A stretch of DNA of 64,000 bases from Sulfitobacter sp. DSM 110093 (GCF_022788715.1 NZ_CP085167.1:2617001-2681000); one strand, 5' to 3'. Numbered from the stretch's first letter, positions 27,522 to 38,265 are shown. Notes: a model not told the origin generated them from the sequence alone. A program made the numbers and translations.

Positions 27522-28739
27522 ATGTCACAGATTCCCCTTACCCCGAAACGGGCCTTTGCAGTTACTGCCACCTTGGGCCTCTTGTCTCTCTTCCCCCCAT
27601 TGGCCACCGATATGTACCTCGCCGCACTTGGTGAGCTCGCGGCCTCAATGAACGCCACCCATATGGCGGCTGAACTTTCGCTTTCGATTTTCTTCCTCGG
27701 CCTCTGTTTTGGGCAGATCCTCATTGGCCCATTGACCGACACCTACGGACGCAAGCGCCCGCTTCTTGTAGGGACCGTTCTGTTCACCGTCACCTCGATT
27801 GCACTGCCGCTGATGAATGACATTGCATGGTTCAATGCCCTACGGTTCCTACAGGCAATCGGCGCGAGTGCGGGAATGGTCGTCGGGCGCGCCATGGTGA
27901 AAGATCTTTATGAGGGGCAAAAGGCCGCGAAGGTTATGACCGTGCTGGTCATGTTGCTGACACTTGGGCCCATCGCGTCACCGACGATGGGCAGCCTGCT
28001 TCTCGAAGCGTTTGGCTGGCGGTCGATCTTTGCAACGATGGCGTTTATCAGCCTCGTGGCCTTGACCCTCTCCGTGGTCAGCCTGCCCGAAACCCTACCC
28101 GCTCAGGATCGCCAGCCCGCGCCCATTCACAATGGCTTAAAAGCCGCGAAACGCCTGCTTTCGCAACGCGGGTTTGTCACGATGGCCTTGGTGGCGGGCC
28201 TTATCCAAAGCGGTATGTTTGCCTTTATCACAGGCTCATCGGGGGTATTCCAAGGGATTTTTGGGCTAAACTCCATTGGCTTTGGCATCATGTTCGCGAT
28301 CATCGCGACCGCGTTGATTATCTTTGGCCGGATCAATGGGATATTGCTCAATCGGTTCAGACCGGAACAAATTCTCAAGATCATGCTACCGTTTTTTGCT
28401 GCGTCTACCGTGCTGCTCACCTTGCTGTCTCAGACTGACTCCTTATTGGTGTTTGTCGTGCCCCTGTGGATTTCGATCGGCTTGGTGGGCCTGCTTTCGG
28501 CAAATGCGATGTCCCTTGCGATGGAATTGACCAAGGCCGCGGCGGGGATGGGATCGGCGCTGCTGGGTGCCATTCAGTTCGCTTTGGCCTTCACCGTTTC
28601 CAGCTTCGTAGCCGTAGGCGGGGCGTCCACCGCCCTGCCAATGACTCTTGGCCTCGCAGTTCCAGCCTGCGCGGCGTCCCTGCTGTATTTCGTTACGAGA
28701 CGCTCAAGTGAACCTGAGAATTCAAATGTGGAGATATAG
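27522..28739 (+). CDS. MFS drug efflux transporter, Bcr/CflA type
   Basis: 405 residues, twelve membrane helices. Family hallmarks: LATDMYLAALGELAASMNA in helix 1, the GQILIGPLTDTYGRKRPLL loop between helices 2 and 3, and the helix 5 motif with GPIASPTMGSLL. Bcr/CflA members export chloramphenicol, bicyclomycin and similar compounds by proton antiport; the true substrate here is unknown. Controlled by the divergent TetR gene. A strong hairpin follows 38 nt after the stop. Confidence 0.9.
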   Translation: MSQIPLTPKRAFAVTATLGLLSLFPPLATDMYLAALGELAASMNATHMAAELSLSIFFLGLCFGQILIGPLTDTYGRKRPLLVGTVLFTVTSIALPLMNDIAWFNALRFLQAIGASAGMVVGRAMVKDLYEGQKAAKVMTVLVMLLTLGPIASPTMGSLLLEAFGWRSIFATMAFISLVALTLSVVSLPETLPAQDRQPAPIHNGLKAAKRLLSQRGFVTMALVAGLIQSGMFAFITGSSGVFQGIFGLNSIGFGIMFAIIATALIIFGRINGILLNRFRPEQILKIMLPFFAASTVLLTLLSQTDSLLVFVVPLWISIGLVGLLSANAMSLAMELTKAAAGMGSALLGAIQFALAFTVSSFVAVGGASTALPMTLGLAVPACAASLLYFVTRRSSEPENSNVEI

Positions 28740-28776
28740 GGGCTTTGCCTATTAGGACAAACAGCTTGGAGACACC

Positions 28777-28804
28777 CTGAAACCGAACTCAACTTCGGTT
28801 TCAG
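28777..28804 (+). terminator. Terminator after the MFS gene
   Basis: CTGAAACCGAA (28777-28787) pairs perfectly with TTCGGTTTCAG (28794-28804) around a 6-nt loop, an 11-bp stem. No long T-run follows. Confidence 0.6.
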
Positions 28805-29165
28805 CGGCCCACGGAGAGATCTCAAGTACGGGAGGAAACAGTCTACTGAGGTCGGATTGCTCCATCCTATAGCGGACCTTAGCCCCGATCGCGGCGAAGG
28901 TCCGCTTACCGCCGATGGTGTTGATCAACGCGAACGGCCATAGCTGCTTTTCGACAATTTGTTTTCATGCAGCAATACAACCTCCGAAACCGGACTTTTA
29001 AGCATGCTGCAGTATTTTCACCTCCTTTATCGTTGGTTAGCCGGCAAAACCAAATTTCTGTATCAGCTGGCAGTAGCGGGCAATCTTGGGTCGACAAAGA
29101 AATTCAGAGGTCTTTTGTTTCTCTATCCTATGACAAAAAAAGCATTGAGACCGATGTTATGTGAA
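28805..29165. other. Region without a supportable gene
   Basis: AT-richer than its surroundings, with several short frames on both strands and no motif. It separates the efflux genes from the transketolase end of the Dpp operon. Confidence 0.4.
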
Positions 29166-30191
29166 TCAGACCGAGAGAAATTCACGAGCAACTTCAGCGA
29201 CACCCTCCGCGTTTAGACGGTAGTGCGCGTACAGCGCCGCGGGTGGACCGACTTCGACGTATTTGTCAGGGACACCATGCTTGCGGAACTTGCACCGGGG
29301 TAGGTCAATCAACACTTCGGTCACGGCAGACCCGAGACCCCCGGTGACGTTGTGCTCTTCCACAGTAAGGACTGCGCCAGTCTCCTCGACGGCGGCCTTG
29401 ATCTCATCGCGGTCGATTTCGCTGATCGTGAACATGTCGACGACGCGAACAGAGATCCCCTCGCCTGCCAAAACCTCTGCCGCGTCGAGGCTGGCGCGGA
29501 CCTGTGACCCGCAGGTGATGATGGTCAAGTCGGTCCCCTCGCGGAGCCGTGCCGCCTTACCGAAAGTGATCTGCGGCACGGACGGATACACCTCCGGATC
29601 GCGTCCCCGACCAAGCCGGATGTACATCGCTTTGGGATGGTCAACCGAGGCGCGCAGGATCGCGCGCAGATGATTGGCATCTGTGGCACAAACCACCGTC
29701 AGATCGGCCATACAGCGCAACATCCCGAGGTCTTCCAACGCATGATGCGAACTGCCGTAGAAGCCCATCGACATGCCAGAATGGCTGCCGATTACCCGGA
29801 CTTTCATGCGCGGATAGGCGCAGTCAGTGCGGATCGCCTCAGCCCCGAGGATCGCCGCAAAGCTGGCGAAGGTCGCGACATAGGGCACCAGCCCGGTCGA
29901 AGCCATGCCCGCCGCTGCTGTGATCATGTTCTTCTCAGCAATTGAGAAGTTCACGAAACGCTCAGGATGCCGGTCGCGAAAATCATTGGTGCGGTTGGCC
30001 GAGGCGAGATCGGCCGTCGCCACGACAATGCGCGGATCGCTGTCCGCCAGATCGGCAAGCTCCTCTCCCAAAACAAAGGCCGGCATCCCGGCCTTGGGCG
30101 TGCCACGTACCGAACGGGCATCGCGCAGCCGGGTGCTGCCGGTGGTGGTGCCGCGAAAAATCTCGCTCTCGTCCTGCATATCCTTGGTCAT
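29166..30191 (-). CDS. Transketolase, C-terminal subunit (split type)
   Basis: 341 residues holding the pyrimidine-binding and C-terminal domains: AGMPAFVLGEELADLADSDPRIVVATADL, then VNFSIAEKNMITAAAGMASTGLVPYVATFASF with the cofactor-activating Glu, and GLGSAVTEVL. About 35 residues precede the domain, more than usual. With the N-terminal subunit it should transfer two-carbon ketol units using thiamine diphosphate. Split transketolases are often found in specialised sugar or amino-sugar pathways. The start overlaps the N-terminal subunit's stop by 4 nt. Last gene of the operon. Confidence 0.9.
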   Translation of the reverse strand: MTKDMQDESEIFRGTTTGSTRLRDARSVRGTPKAGMPAFVLGEELADLADSDPRIVVATADLASANRTNDFRDRHPERFVNFSIAEKNMITAAAGMASTGLVPYVATFASFAAILGAEAIRTDCAYPRMKVRVIGSHSGMSMGFYGSSHHALEDLGMLRCMADLTVVCATDANHLRAILRASVDHPKAMYIRLGRGRDPEVYPSVPQITFGKAARLREGTDLTIITCGSQVRASLDAAEVLAGEGISVRVVDMFTISEIDRDEIKAAVEETGAVLTVEEHNVTGGLGSAVTEVLIDLPRCKFRKHGVPDKYVEVGPPAALYAHYRLNAEGVAEVAREFLSV

Positions 30192-31057
30192 ACCATGCTC
30201 TCCGGCTCAAAGGGTTTCAGGCCGACTTCCAACTCGGCCATCACGGCGTCGTAGTCTTCGCCCACAAGGTTGCCGACGTGCCAATCGAGCGACATCTCCA
30301 TATGCGCCACGCCGCGCCCTTTTACGGTGTCGGCGATGATCACCTGCGGACGCCCATCGCGGCCCGAAGGCAGGCGCGCGAATGCCTCGCGGACGGCATT
30401 AAGGTCATGGCCATCAATGCGCTGCACCTCCCAGCCGAAGGCTGCAAAGCGGTCCTCCATCGGCTCAACGGTCATAATGTCCTCGGTATGCCCGTCGATG
30501 GACAGCCCATTGCGGTCCACGATGGCCACGAGGTTCTGCAGTCCGAAATGCCCGGCTGAATTTGCAGCCTCCCAAATCTGTCCCTCGCTCAACTCGCCAT
30601 CGCCAAGCATCACATGGGTACGGTAGTCGCGCTGCGTCATCCGCGCTGCCAGCGCCATGCCGACACCGATAGAAAGCCCATGCCCCAGCGAGCCGGAGGA
30701 AAAGTCGATCCCTTTGACCTTCTTCATATCCGGATGGTCACCGTAGCTTGACCCCAGCCGGGTATAGGTGTCGAGCTCAGAGGGGTCGAAAAAACCCAGA
30801 TCTGCCAGCACGGGGTAAAGCCCGATGGCGGCATGCCCCTTGGACATGACAAAGCGATCCCGCTCCGGCCACTGGGGTTGCCCCGGCTCCAAGCGCATCT
30901 GATCGTAGTAGAGGGTCGCCAGCAGTTCGGCACAGGAGAATGTCGATGAGTAATGCCCCGCTCCGGCAATGCGGGACAGTCGCACGGTTTCGGTTCGGAT
31001 GAACTTCGCCTTTTCTTCCAGAACCGACAGACTGACGTTGTTGCGCTCGGGCTTCAT
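30188..31057 (-). CDS. Transketolase, N-terminal subunit (split type)
   Basis: 289 residues, the thiamine-diphosphate domain: AGAGHYSSTFSCAELLATLYYDQM, RDRFVMSKGHAAIGLY, GSLGHGLSIGVGMA and the cofactor motif GDGELSEGQIWEAANSA with its Asn. It pairs with the product of the overlapping downstream gene. The coupling to an aminotransferase gene (4-nt overlap upstream) and a peptide-type importer suggests cleavage of an imported, deaminated ketose-like compound; this is inference. Confidence 0.9.
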   Translation of the reverse strand: MKPERNNVSLSVLEEKAKFIRTETVRLSRIAGAGHYSSTFSCAELLATLYYDQMRLEPGQPQWPERDRFVMSKGHAAIGLYPVLADLGFFDPSELDTYTRLGSSYGDHPDMKKVKGIDFSSGSLGHGLSIGVGMALAARMTQRDYRTHVMLGDGELSEGQIWEAANSAGHFGLQNLVAIVDRNGLSIDGHTEDIMTVEPMEDRFAAFGWEVQRIDGHDLNAVREAFARLPSGRDGRPQVIIADTVKGRGVAHMEMSLDWHVGNLVGEDYDAVMAELEVGLKPFEPESMV

Positions 31058-32322
31058 GCGGCGTCTCCTTGATTTTTGGTACGGTTCCGCGCCAAGGCGG
31101 CGAACGCACCCTCTGTGGCCTCCAGCGCGCAGTCGATTTCGGCGTCCGTATGCGCCGTGCTGAGGAACATGTTGTGGCGATGGTGCATATAGACCCCGCG
31201 GCGCAGCGCCTCTCCGCAGAACGCCTCGCCAAGCGAGGCTTTGGTGTCGTCGCCTGCGAACTGCACAAGCGGCATTGCCACCGGCCCGCTTTGGTTGAGG
31301 GCAAAGCCATGGCGCGCGGCCTGTTCGTCCAATCCGTTTCGCAGCCGGTGTCCGGCGCGGGTCATCAGCGCGGGGCCATTGATCCGCGCCAATTCACCCA
31401 GCGTCGCGACCCCCGCAGCCATCTGCGCCCCGGCGTACCAGAATGAGCCGGTTACAAAGACGCTGTTGGCCGCGTCGCGCAGCCAATCGCTGCCGGTGAC
31501 GGCTGAAAGCGCATGGCCATTGGCAATCGCCTTGGAAAAGGCGGTCAGATCGGGGCGCACGCCCGTCCCTTCCCACGATCCGGCCATATTAAGCCTAAAG
31601 CCCGCCCGCACGTCATCAAGCACCATAACCGCTTTGGTGGCGTCACAGTGCTTGCGCACGGCACGGGCAAAGGCCTCGGTCGGCAACTCTTGGGGAATGC
31701 CCAGGTCATGCCGAAACGCTGACACCACGATCGCAGCAAGGTCGTCACCCGCGTCGGTAACAGCCGCCAAAAGACTGTCAGCATCGTTAAATGTGAAGTG
31801 CAGCAAATGCGCGCGGTCTTCGCTGGTCACACCCACCAGCGAAGGCGAGCACCAAGGCACCGCCCCGTGGTAGGCCCCTTTCGCGATAAGGATTTTGCGC
31901 CGTCCTGTTGCCGCACGGGCGGTGGTAATGCAGGTGGTCATCGCGTCCGATCCGTTCTTTTGCAGCAGCGCCCAATCTGCATGGGTCACCGTTTCCACCA
32001 ACCTTTCGGCAAGGATCACGGCGTGTTCAGTGGGGCCATTGAGACAGTTCCCCACGCTCGCCTGCGCCGCGGCAGCCGCTTCGACCCCCTCATGCTGGTG
32101 ACCCAGAATAATCGGCCCCCAAGCGCACATAAAGTCGATGTATTCGCGTCCGTCGACATCGGTCACCCGTGCGCCTTTGCCACTGGCGAAGAACTGCGGG
32201 TAGCCCTTCGGCAGCGCCTCGGCACGCTGATGCCCCCACATGCCGCCGGGAATGACACGCGCGGCCCGCGCGCGCAGGCGTCTGTCCTGAGACTCGTTGG
32301 TCTGAACCATAGGCGAATTCAT
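31054..32322 (-). CDS. Class III PLP aminotransferase (glutamate-1-semialdehyde aminomutase-like)
   Basis: 422 residues. Features of the GSA aminomutase branch: [13 protein letters not shown] near the start, [52 protein letters not shown], and the PLP lysine in [16 protein letters not shown]. It moves or removes an amino group next to a carbonyl. It is unlikely to be the heme-pathway HemL because it sits inside a Dpp/transketolase operon with 4-nt overlaps on both sides. Probably it processes the imported compound before transketolase acts. Confidence 0.88.
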   Translation of the reverse strand: MNSPMVQTNESQDRRLRARAARVIPGGMWGHQRAEALPKGYPQFFASGKGARVTDVDGREYIDFMCAWGPIILGHQHEGVEAAAAAQASVGNCLNGPTEHAVILAERLVETVTHADWALLQKNGSDAMTTCITTARAATGRRKILIAKGAYHGAVPWCSPSLVGVTSEDRAHLLHFTFNDADSLLAAVTDAGDDLAAIVVSAFRHDLGIPQELPTEAFARAVRKHCDATKAVMVLDDVRAGFRLNMAGSWEGTGVRPDLTAFSKAIANGHALSAVTGSDWLRDAANSVFVTGSFWYAGAQMAAGVATLGELARINGPALMTRAGHRLRNGLDEQAARHGFALNQSGPVAMPLVQFAGDDTKASLGEAFCGEALRRGVYMHHRHNMFLSTAHTDAEIDCALEATEGAFAALARNRTKNQGDAA

Positions 32323-33371
32323 CTATCCGCTCCGTTATAAGAATTTGTGATTGTCGGTGTTGTGGCGTCCAGTACCGGATCGGGGCCGGGAAAATGGCAG
32401 GCGACGGCATGATCATCCGCATCCGGCGTCAATCCCGGGCTGACCTCGGCACAAATCGGTTGTGCGCGCGGGCAGCGGGTTCGGAAACGACAGCCCGATG
32501 GGGGGTTCAGCGGACTGGGTAAATCGCCCTTCAGCATGGTGCGTTTGCGGCTGCGCTCAGCGCGGGGGTCAGCCAGCGGGATCGCCGAGAGCAATGCCTG
32601 TGTGTAGGGATGCTGGGGTGCCGCAAACAGCGCATCCGCCGCGCCGACCTCGACGATCTGGCCAAGGTACATCACCGCGATCCGGTGCGAAATATAGCGC
32701 ACAACGCTAAGGTCATGGGCGATAAACAAAAAGGCGATTCCCAGCCGTTCCTGCAAATCACGCAGCAGGTTCAACACCCCCGCCTGAATGGACACATCCA
32801 GCGCCGAGACAGGCTCATCCAGCACCACCACCTTAGGGTCGACTGAAATGGCGCGGGCGATGCCGATGCGCTGCCGTTGTCCGCCCGAAAGCTCGTGTGG
32901 ATATCGGTCTGCCACGTCTTGTGGCAACTGCACCAACTCCAACAAGTCACGAATGCGCGCCTCTGTCGCTTTGGCGTCAAGCTTTAACAGGCGCATCCCT
33001 TCGGCCAGAATGCGCCGGATGGTCATGCCGGGATGCAGCGAGGACATCGGATCCTGAAACACGATTTGCAGATCCCGTCGGACAGGCCGCATATCCGCCA
33101 CATCAAGCCGGGTGATGTTGGCCCCGGCCAACACGATCTCGCCATTGGTGGGTTCAATCAGCCGCAGGATGCAGCGGCCCAGCGTCGTCTTACCGCAGCC
33201 GCTTTCCCCCACGAGCCCAAAGGTCTGGCCCGGTGCTACGTCAAAGCTCACATCGCTGACCGCCCGCAAAAGCTGCGCGGGCTTGGTGCCCAGAAGGTTG
33301 GAACCGACGGGGTAATCCTTGGAAAGGTTGCGCACCGATAGAACAGGCTGAGAGGGAGGTGTTTGGGTCAT
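32319..33371 (-). CDS. ABC importer ATPase, DppF/OppF type
   Basis: 350 residues from the ATG at 33371. Walker [10 protein letters not shown], signature [14 protein letters not shown], Walker [13 protein letters not shown], and the C-terminal oligopeptide-transporter tail [18 protein letters not shown] whose Cys residues belong to the family's Fe-S-like motif. It works with DppD as one of two ATPases of the importer. Overlaps the dppD stop and the aminotransferase start by 4 nt each. Confidence 0.92.
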   Translation of the reverse strand: MTQTPPSQPVLSVRNLSKDYPVGSNLLGTKPAQLLRAVSDVSFDVAPGQTFGLVGESGCGKTTLGRCILRLIEPTNGEIVLAGANITRLDVADMRPVRRDLQIVFQDPMSSLHPGMTIRRILAEGMRLLKLDAKATEARIRDLLELVQLPQDVADRYPHELSGGQRQRIGIARAISVDPKVVVLDEPVSALDVSIQAGVLNLLRDLQERLGIAFLFIAHDLSVVRYISHRIAVMYLGQIVEVGAADALFAAPQHPYTQALLSAIPLADPRAERSRKRTMLKGDLPSPLNPPSGCRFRTRCPRAQPICAEVSPGLTPDADDHAVACHFPGPDPVLDATTPTITNSYNGADR

Positions 33372-34390
33372 AATGCCCCCTTCCCAAATTCTTCGCGCAC
33401 AGCACCTTGCGTGCCTGCAACGATTTCTTCGGCACGCAGGCAGGCCACGGATGTGCGGTGCACCGGGCGCAGGGCCGGGTCGGTCGCACGGCAATCAGGG
33501 AGTGCCAGTTTGCAGCGCGGCGCGAAGCTACACCCTGCGGGGCGGTCAAAGATTGACGGCGGTGTGCCTTCGATGGACACGAGTTTTTCGGTGATCGTCT
33601 CAAGCCGGGGCATCGCGGCGATCAGTCCGCGCGTGTAGGGATGGCAGGTGTCGTAGAAAATGTCGTCTGCCGTACCAGTCTCGACCACCCGGCCGCCGTA
33701 CATAACTGCGATGTCCCGCGCCATGCCCGCCACAACGCCCAAATCATGGGTGATGAGCACCATGCCAATCCCGCGCTCCGCAGCCAATTGCCGCAACAGA
33801 TCAAGGATTTGTGCCTGCACCGTCACATCAAGCGCGGTGGTCGGCTCATCAGCGATCAGCAGACTGGGATTATTGGCAAGCGCCATGGCGATCATCGCCC
33901 GCTGGCGCATCCCGCCGGAGAATTCATGGGGATACTGATCCGCGCGGCGGTCTGGCTGCGGGATTGATACCGAGGCTAACAGGTCCAGCACCCGGCGTTT
34001 TGCATCTTGCGTGCTGATCTTGCGGTGATGCAGACGGATCGCTTCAAGGATCTGGTCGCCGATGGTCAACACCGGGTTGAAGGCGCTCAGCGGGTCTTGA
34101 AAGATACAGCCGATCTCTTGGCCCAAAATCTGACGGATTTCCCCACGCGGCATGCCGACCAACTCGCGCCCCTTGAACCGGGCCGAGCCGCTGATGATGG
34201 CACTTGGCGGCAGCAGTTGTAGCAGGGTCATCATCGCCACAGATTTGCCCGAGCCGCTTTCGCCGACGATCCCCAGCACCTCGCCTGCGTCGAGCGTGAG
34301 GTCGATGCCGCGCAATGCCTCAACCGGGCCATGCGGGCCAGGAAAGGCCGCGCGCAGATCGCGGATTTCCAAGAGGGGTGCGGCGCTCAT
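33368..34390 (-). CDS. ABC importer ATPase, DppD/OppD type
   Basis: 340 residues from the ATG at 34390; the upstream frame overlaps dppC and is not used. Walker A GESGSGKS, signature [15 protein letters not shown], Walker [13 protein letters not shown], and the C-terminal Cys motif [14 protein letters not shown]. Second ATPase of the Dpp-type importer. Coupled by 4-nt overlaps to both neighbours. Confidence 0.92.
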   Translation of the reverse strand: MSAAPLLEIRDLRAAFPGPHGPVEALRGIDLTLDAGEVLGIVGESGSGKSVAMMTLLQLLPPSAIISGSARFKGRELVGMPRGEIRQILGQEIGCIFQDPLSAFNPVLTIGDQILEAIRLHHRKISTQDAKRRVLDLLASVSIPQPDRRADQYPHEFSGGMRQRAMIAMALANNPSLLIADEPTTALDVTVQAQILDLLRQLAAERGIGMVLITHDLGVVAGMARDIAVMYGGRVVETGTADDIFYDTCHPYTRGLIAAMPRLETITEKLVSIEGTPPSIFDRPAGCSFAPRCKLALPDCRATDPALRPVHRTSVACLRAEEIVAGTQGAVREEFGKGAL

Positions 34391-35256
34391 TTCGGGCCCC
34401 TGCGGTCCAGCACGTCGCGCAGGCCGTCTCCCAAGAATGCAGTTGCCAGCACCACAGAAAGGATTGCCATGCCGGGACCAAAGGCGATCCACCAGCTATA
34501 GAATTTCGCCGCCCCTTCCGAGATCATGCTGCCCCATTCCGGGCTTGGGGGCACAGCCCCCAGACCGATAAAGCTGAGCGAGGCGGCCAGCAGCGCCACC
34601 TGCCCGAAGTCCATCGTCGCGTTGATCAGCGTGGGCGTCCAGCACAGCGGCAGGATGTGCACCACCAGCACGCGCCCGCGCCCGGCCCCGCCTGCGATGG
34701 CCGCTTCGACATGTTCGCGGGTGCGAACCTCCAGCACCTGTGCGCGCATCAGCCGCGCATAGATCGGCCACCAGACGATCACCATCGCGAGGCCTGCATT
34801 CGGCAATCCCGGCCCCAAGGTCGCAGCGACGGTCATCGCCAGTAGGATCGGCGGGAACGACAGGGTCACATCGGCGGCCCGCATGATAACTGCATCCGTC
34901 CAGCCGCCAAGGTAGCCCGCCGCAGCCCCTAAGGCCGAGCCGATGACAACGGCAGAGACCACTACCATAAGAGCCACGGGGATCGTGTAAGTTGCCCCAT
35001 GTAAGGTCCGCGACAGCACGTCACGACCAAGCGCGTCGGTCCCCAGCCAATGGTCAGCGGAGGGCGGCTGCAACCGCCGCCCGGCCATCATCAGCGGATC
35101 GACAAGCGGCCAGAACTGAACGGTCAGCAAGGTCAGGGCCCAGAACAAAAGGATCAGGATGCCGATCTGTCCGGTCAGGGGTAAGCGTCGCAGCAGCAAC
35201 CCCATGCGCTGAAACCGATCGGAGCTTGCGGGGCGCAATGTCTCGACCGCGCTCAT
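34387..35256 (-). CDS. ABC importer permease, DppC type
   Basis: 289 residues from the ATG at 35256, which overlaps the dppB stop. Six membrane helices. Family signatures: PSADHWLGTDALGRDVLSRTLHGA near the N-terminus and the EAA loop EAAIAGGAGRGRVLVVHILP. Forms the pore with the DppB-type permease. Confidence 0.9.
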   Translation of the reverse strand: MSAVETLRPASSDRFQRMGLLLRRLPLTGQIGILILLFWALTLLTVQFWPLVDPLMMAGRRLQPPSADHWLGTDALGRDVLSRTLHGATYTIPVALMVVVSAVVIGSALGAAAGYLGGWTDAVIMRAADVTLSFPPILLAMTVAATLGPGLPNAGLAMVIVWWPIYARLMRAQVLEVRTREHVEAAIAGGAGRGRVLVVHILPLCWTPTLINATMDFGQVALLAASLSFIGLGAVPPSPEWGSMISEGAAKFYSWWIAFGPGMAILSVVLATAFLGDGLRDVLDRRGPK

Positions 35257-36269
35257 CCCGACACCTTGATGCGCGGGTTGGCCCAAGCATAGGCGATGTC
35301 GGTGACCAGATTGGCCAGAAGGAAGGCCGTCGCGCCGACGATGGTGACGCCGCCAATAGCGGGATAGTCCAGCGAACGCGCCGCCGACACGGCATAGGAG
35401 CCAATGCCCGGCCAGCTAAAGATCGCCTCGGTCAGCACAGCGCCCGTGATGAGGTAGGCAAAGGTAAAGCCTAACACCGTGAGCACTGGAATAAGCGCAT
35501 TGCGCAGCGCGTGGTTAATCAGCACGACCCGCTCGGATGCGCCCTTGGCCCGTGCTGTACGCACATAGTCCTGCCCAAGCGCATCAAGCAGCGATGAGCG
35601 GACCAGTCGGGCGACAATGCCGATAACCGACCAGCCCAAAACCAGCGCAGGCAGCGCAAGATGGCTTAGCGCCTCGATGAAAAGTCCGCCGCTCCCGGCC
35701 AGCAGCGCATCAACGGTATAAAACCCAGTGACCCCTTCTGGCGCTTGGGTCCGGGCATCAAGCCGCCCCGTGCCGGGCGTCCATTTAAGCTGTACCGAGA
35801 AGATATAAAGCATGATCAGACCCGACCAGAAGATCGGCAGCGAGGATCCCAGTAGGGCAAACCCGCGGGCAGCATTGTCGAAGATCGAGTGACGGAACCG
35901 TGCCGACAGCAAGCCAATTGCCATCCCAAGCGTGGTGCCGACGATCATCGCGGCGACCACCAGTTCCAACGTCGCGGGCAAACGCTCGGCAATATCGCGG
36001 GCGACGGGGCGGCGGGTGTTAAAGGAGGTGCCCATGTCGCCCTGCACCAGATTTTTCATGTAGACGACGTAGCGCACCGGCAAAGGTTTATCCAAACCCC
36101 ACTGCGCCTCCACGGCCTGCACGATTTCGGGGTTGTTCATCATCCGCTCGGGCACGAGGGCGGAAAGCGGATCGCCCTTCGTGCTTTGCGACAGGATGAA
36201 GGCCACACTGGCCACGCCGAGCAGGAGAAACGGCACTCCCAGCACTCGGCGTATGATATAGCGCAGCAT
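35253..36269 (-). CDS. ABC importer permease, DppB type
   Basis: 338 residues. MLRYIIRRVLGVPFLLLGVASVAFIL is the classic DppB N-terminus, followed by QWGLDKPLPVRYVVYMKNLVQGDMG, the EAA-like loop RTARAKGASERVVLINHALRNALIPVLT, and a C-terminal helix. Works with the DppC-type permease. 12 nt downstream of the binding-protein gene. Confidence 0.92.
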   Translation of the reverse strand: MLRYIIRRVLGVPFLLLGVASVAFILSQSTKGDPLSALVPERMMNNPEIVQAVEAQWGLDKPLPVRYVVYMKNLVQGDMGTSFNTRRPVARDIAERLPATLELVVAAMIVGTTLGMAIGLLSARFRHSIFDNAARGFALLGSSLPIFWSGLIMLYIFSVQLKWTPGTGRLDARTQAPEGVTGFYTVDALLAGSGGLFIEALSHLALPALVLGWSVIGIVARLVRSSLLDALGQDYVRTARAKGASERVVLINHALRNALIPVLTVLGFTFAYLITGAVLTEAIFSWPGIGSYAVSAARSLDYPAIGGVTIVGATAFLLANLVTDIAYAWANPRIKVSG

Positions 36270-36281
36270 GGCCTTGCCCCT

Positions 36282-37889
36282 TTACTTGCGCGAGATTTCG
36301 GCGAGCGGCAGGTTACAGCAGGCGCTGTAGCGAACCCCGTCGATGTCAGCGCGGTGGGCAAGCACAAGGTTCGGACTGACCAGTGGAATGATGACGTTGT
36401 CTGCCATCAACTCTCGGGCCAGTTCCTCATACTTCGCGGCGGCCTCTTCACCCGACGCGGCCAGCGCCTGCGCGTAGATTTCGCCCTCTTTCTCGTTCAG
36501 CACCGTCTCAGGCGATTGGTAGCCCGCTCGGCTGACCCAAGTGGAGCCTTCGGTCATCCCGAAGTATGCTGCATACTGGCCCGAACCGTAGTAGTCGGGT
36601 GCATAATAAACCGCTGTAAGGTCAGCCGTACCGGCGGCCATCTCTTCGCGCCAGACCGGATAGGTCACCGGTTTGAGCGTGACATCGACCCCCACCTGCG
36701 CGAAGTCCTGTTGCAGCTTTTGCATCATCACGTTGAGGTCAACGCCGTAGACGTTGTCGTTGGGATAAACGGCAACCATCTCAAGCCCGCTACCCATGCC
36801 CGCCTCTACCAGCATCGACTTGGCTTTTTCCACATCTTGCGCCCGCGGCTCAAGGTTCTGGGTGCCCGGAAAGCCGTTGGGAATGGGTGCTGCGATCCTG
36901 TTACCGTTGCCGCCGACGGTGAATTCGATCATCCCGTCATAGTCGACTGCGTAGGTCAGCGCCTCGCGCACCTGAGGGGTCAGCTTGTCCTTCATCGCGG
37001 TAGAGCCCGGCATGAAAGCGAAATAGACGAAGTTGAAGGAAGGGATAATCTCAGTCACCACGTCCGGGGTGTCGAGGGATTTGGCCGTATCTGCGTCGAT
37101 CTGCATGGCAATATCGACTGAGCCCGTTTCCAGCGCCTGCGCCTGACTGACAGAATCCTGCATCTGCGTGATCACCACCTCGGAAAAGGCGGGGGCGTTG
37201 CCATAGTAGCTGTCATTGCGCGACAGACGCAGCTCGTCTTCGGGGGCGTAGTTGGCCAGAATGAATGGCCCACTGCCTACTGAATTCTCCAAGAACCAAC
37301 CTTCGGCTCCATCGGCAGTCGCCGCAGATTCATCGGCCAGCGCCCCGCCCGCCATCGCGGCTTCGGCGTTCAGGATACCTGTGTAGGGGGCGGAAACCTT
37401 ATTGAGAAATTCGGAGTTGGGCGCGTGCCCCGTTACTTTCACGGTATGGGCATCGACCGCTTCGATGGACTGCGTGCCATCCATCAAGAAGGAGGGCGAT
37501 CCTTTAAGGTTGCGCAGCCGCTCGAAAGTCCAGACCACGTCGGAAGCCTCAACTGGGCTGCCATCGGAAAAGACGGCCTCAGGGTTTAGGTTGAAGGTGA
37601 ACTCAGTGAAATTCTCGTTGTGCTCCCAACTTGCCGCAAGTTTTGGCTCAAGTGTCTTATTGTCTGCACCAAGTGTGATCAGCGGTTCATAGACGGCCGT
37701 GAGATATATTTGGCAGGTGTCACAGAAGGCCCGCGACGGATCAAGCGAGTTGACGTCCATGGAGCGGCCCACGACGAGCGTATCCTGCGCTGCCACCGCA
37801 GAGCCGAACATCAACGCGCTGGTCGTGCCAAAAAGCAGGACCATGCCCCGCCGCCGTGCCGTGGTCTTTAAAGATGAAGTCGTATTCAT
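36282..37889 (-). CDS. Periplasmic substrate-binding protein, DppA/OppA family
   Basis: 535 residues with a signal peptide (about 1-34, ending GSAVAAQ). Family motifs: SLDPSRAFCDTCQIYLTAVYEPLI, the LAASWE-type segment, FSDGSPVEASDVVWTFERL, VREALTYAVDYDGMI. SBP_bac_5 proteins bind peptides, but also opines, nickel, sugars and amino-sugar derivatives, so the fold does not give the substrate. The company of an aminotransferase and transketolase argues for an amino-containing carbohydrate-like compound. Two extra Cys pairs (FCDTC, ACC) could form disulfides. Confidence 0.9.
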   Translation of the reverse strand: MNTTSSLKTTARRRGMVLLFGTTSALMFGSAVAAQDTLVVGRSMDVNSLDPSRAFCDTCQIYLTAVYEPLITLGADNKTLEPKLAASWEHNENFTEFTFNLNPEAVFSDGSPVEASDVVWTFERLRNLKGSPSFLMDGTQSIEAVDAHTVKVTGHAPNSEFLNKVSAPYTGILNAEAAMAGGALADESAATADGAEGWFLENSVGSGPFILANYAPEDELRLSRNDSYYGNAPAFSEVVITQMQDSVSQAQALETGSVDIAMQIDADTAKSLDTPDVVTEIIPSFNFVYFAFMPGSTAMKDKLTPQVREALTYAVDYDGMIEFTVGGNGNRIAAPIPNGFPGTQNLEPRAQDVEKAKSMLVEAGMGSGLEMVAVYPNDNVYGVDLNVMMQKLQQDFAQVGVDVTLKPVTYPVWREEMAAGTADLTAVYYAPDYYGSGQYAAYFGMTEGSTWVSRAGYQSPETVLNEKEGEIYAQALAASGEEAAAKYEELARELMADNVIIPLVSPNLVLAHRADIDGVRYSACCNLPLAEISRK

Positions 37890-38265
37890 ACCATAGTCCC
37901 CTTTGCTTGTTTCCCCGCCCCAGCATTCTGTGAGGTCGATGGTTCGGGCAGGACTGATTTGCCATGCCCTCTCGGGCAGGTGACCGCCAATTTGCCCGTC
38001 GGCCGTCTGGAAAATGACTGTGATCGGTTCGATTTATTAGCTGGCCCGCTGTGCCATATAGATCAGGTTAGCGGGGGAATTTTTGGCTGCATAGAGGGTA
38101 TTGATGGTCAGCAAATCGCCTATAGCTCGTTGTTCTGGAACAGTTCAAATAGAGCTGAATCATCGTGTCCACTGGCCTCAAAGAGTATAAAACCATAGTG
38201 CGGAGTAAACCGCTCAGCGTTTAACCTTTGCGAAACACTTAGCAAATTAGTGATAGAAAGTTTCG
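37890..38265. other. Leader region before the Dpp operon
   Basis: No gene supported. It must hold the promoter of the operon starting at 37889; it is AT-rich toward 38200. I see no operator-like palindrome that I would defend. Confidence 0.4.

Noticed and set aside
35889..37121. Plus-strand frame of 410 codons
   Set aside because: Shadow of the dppB/dppA genes on the other strand; no domain or ribosome binding site.
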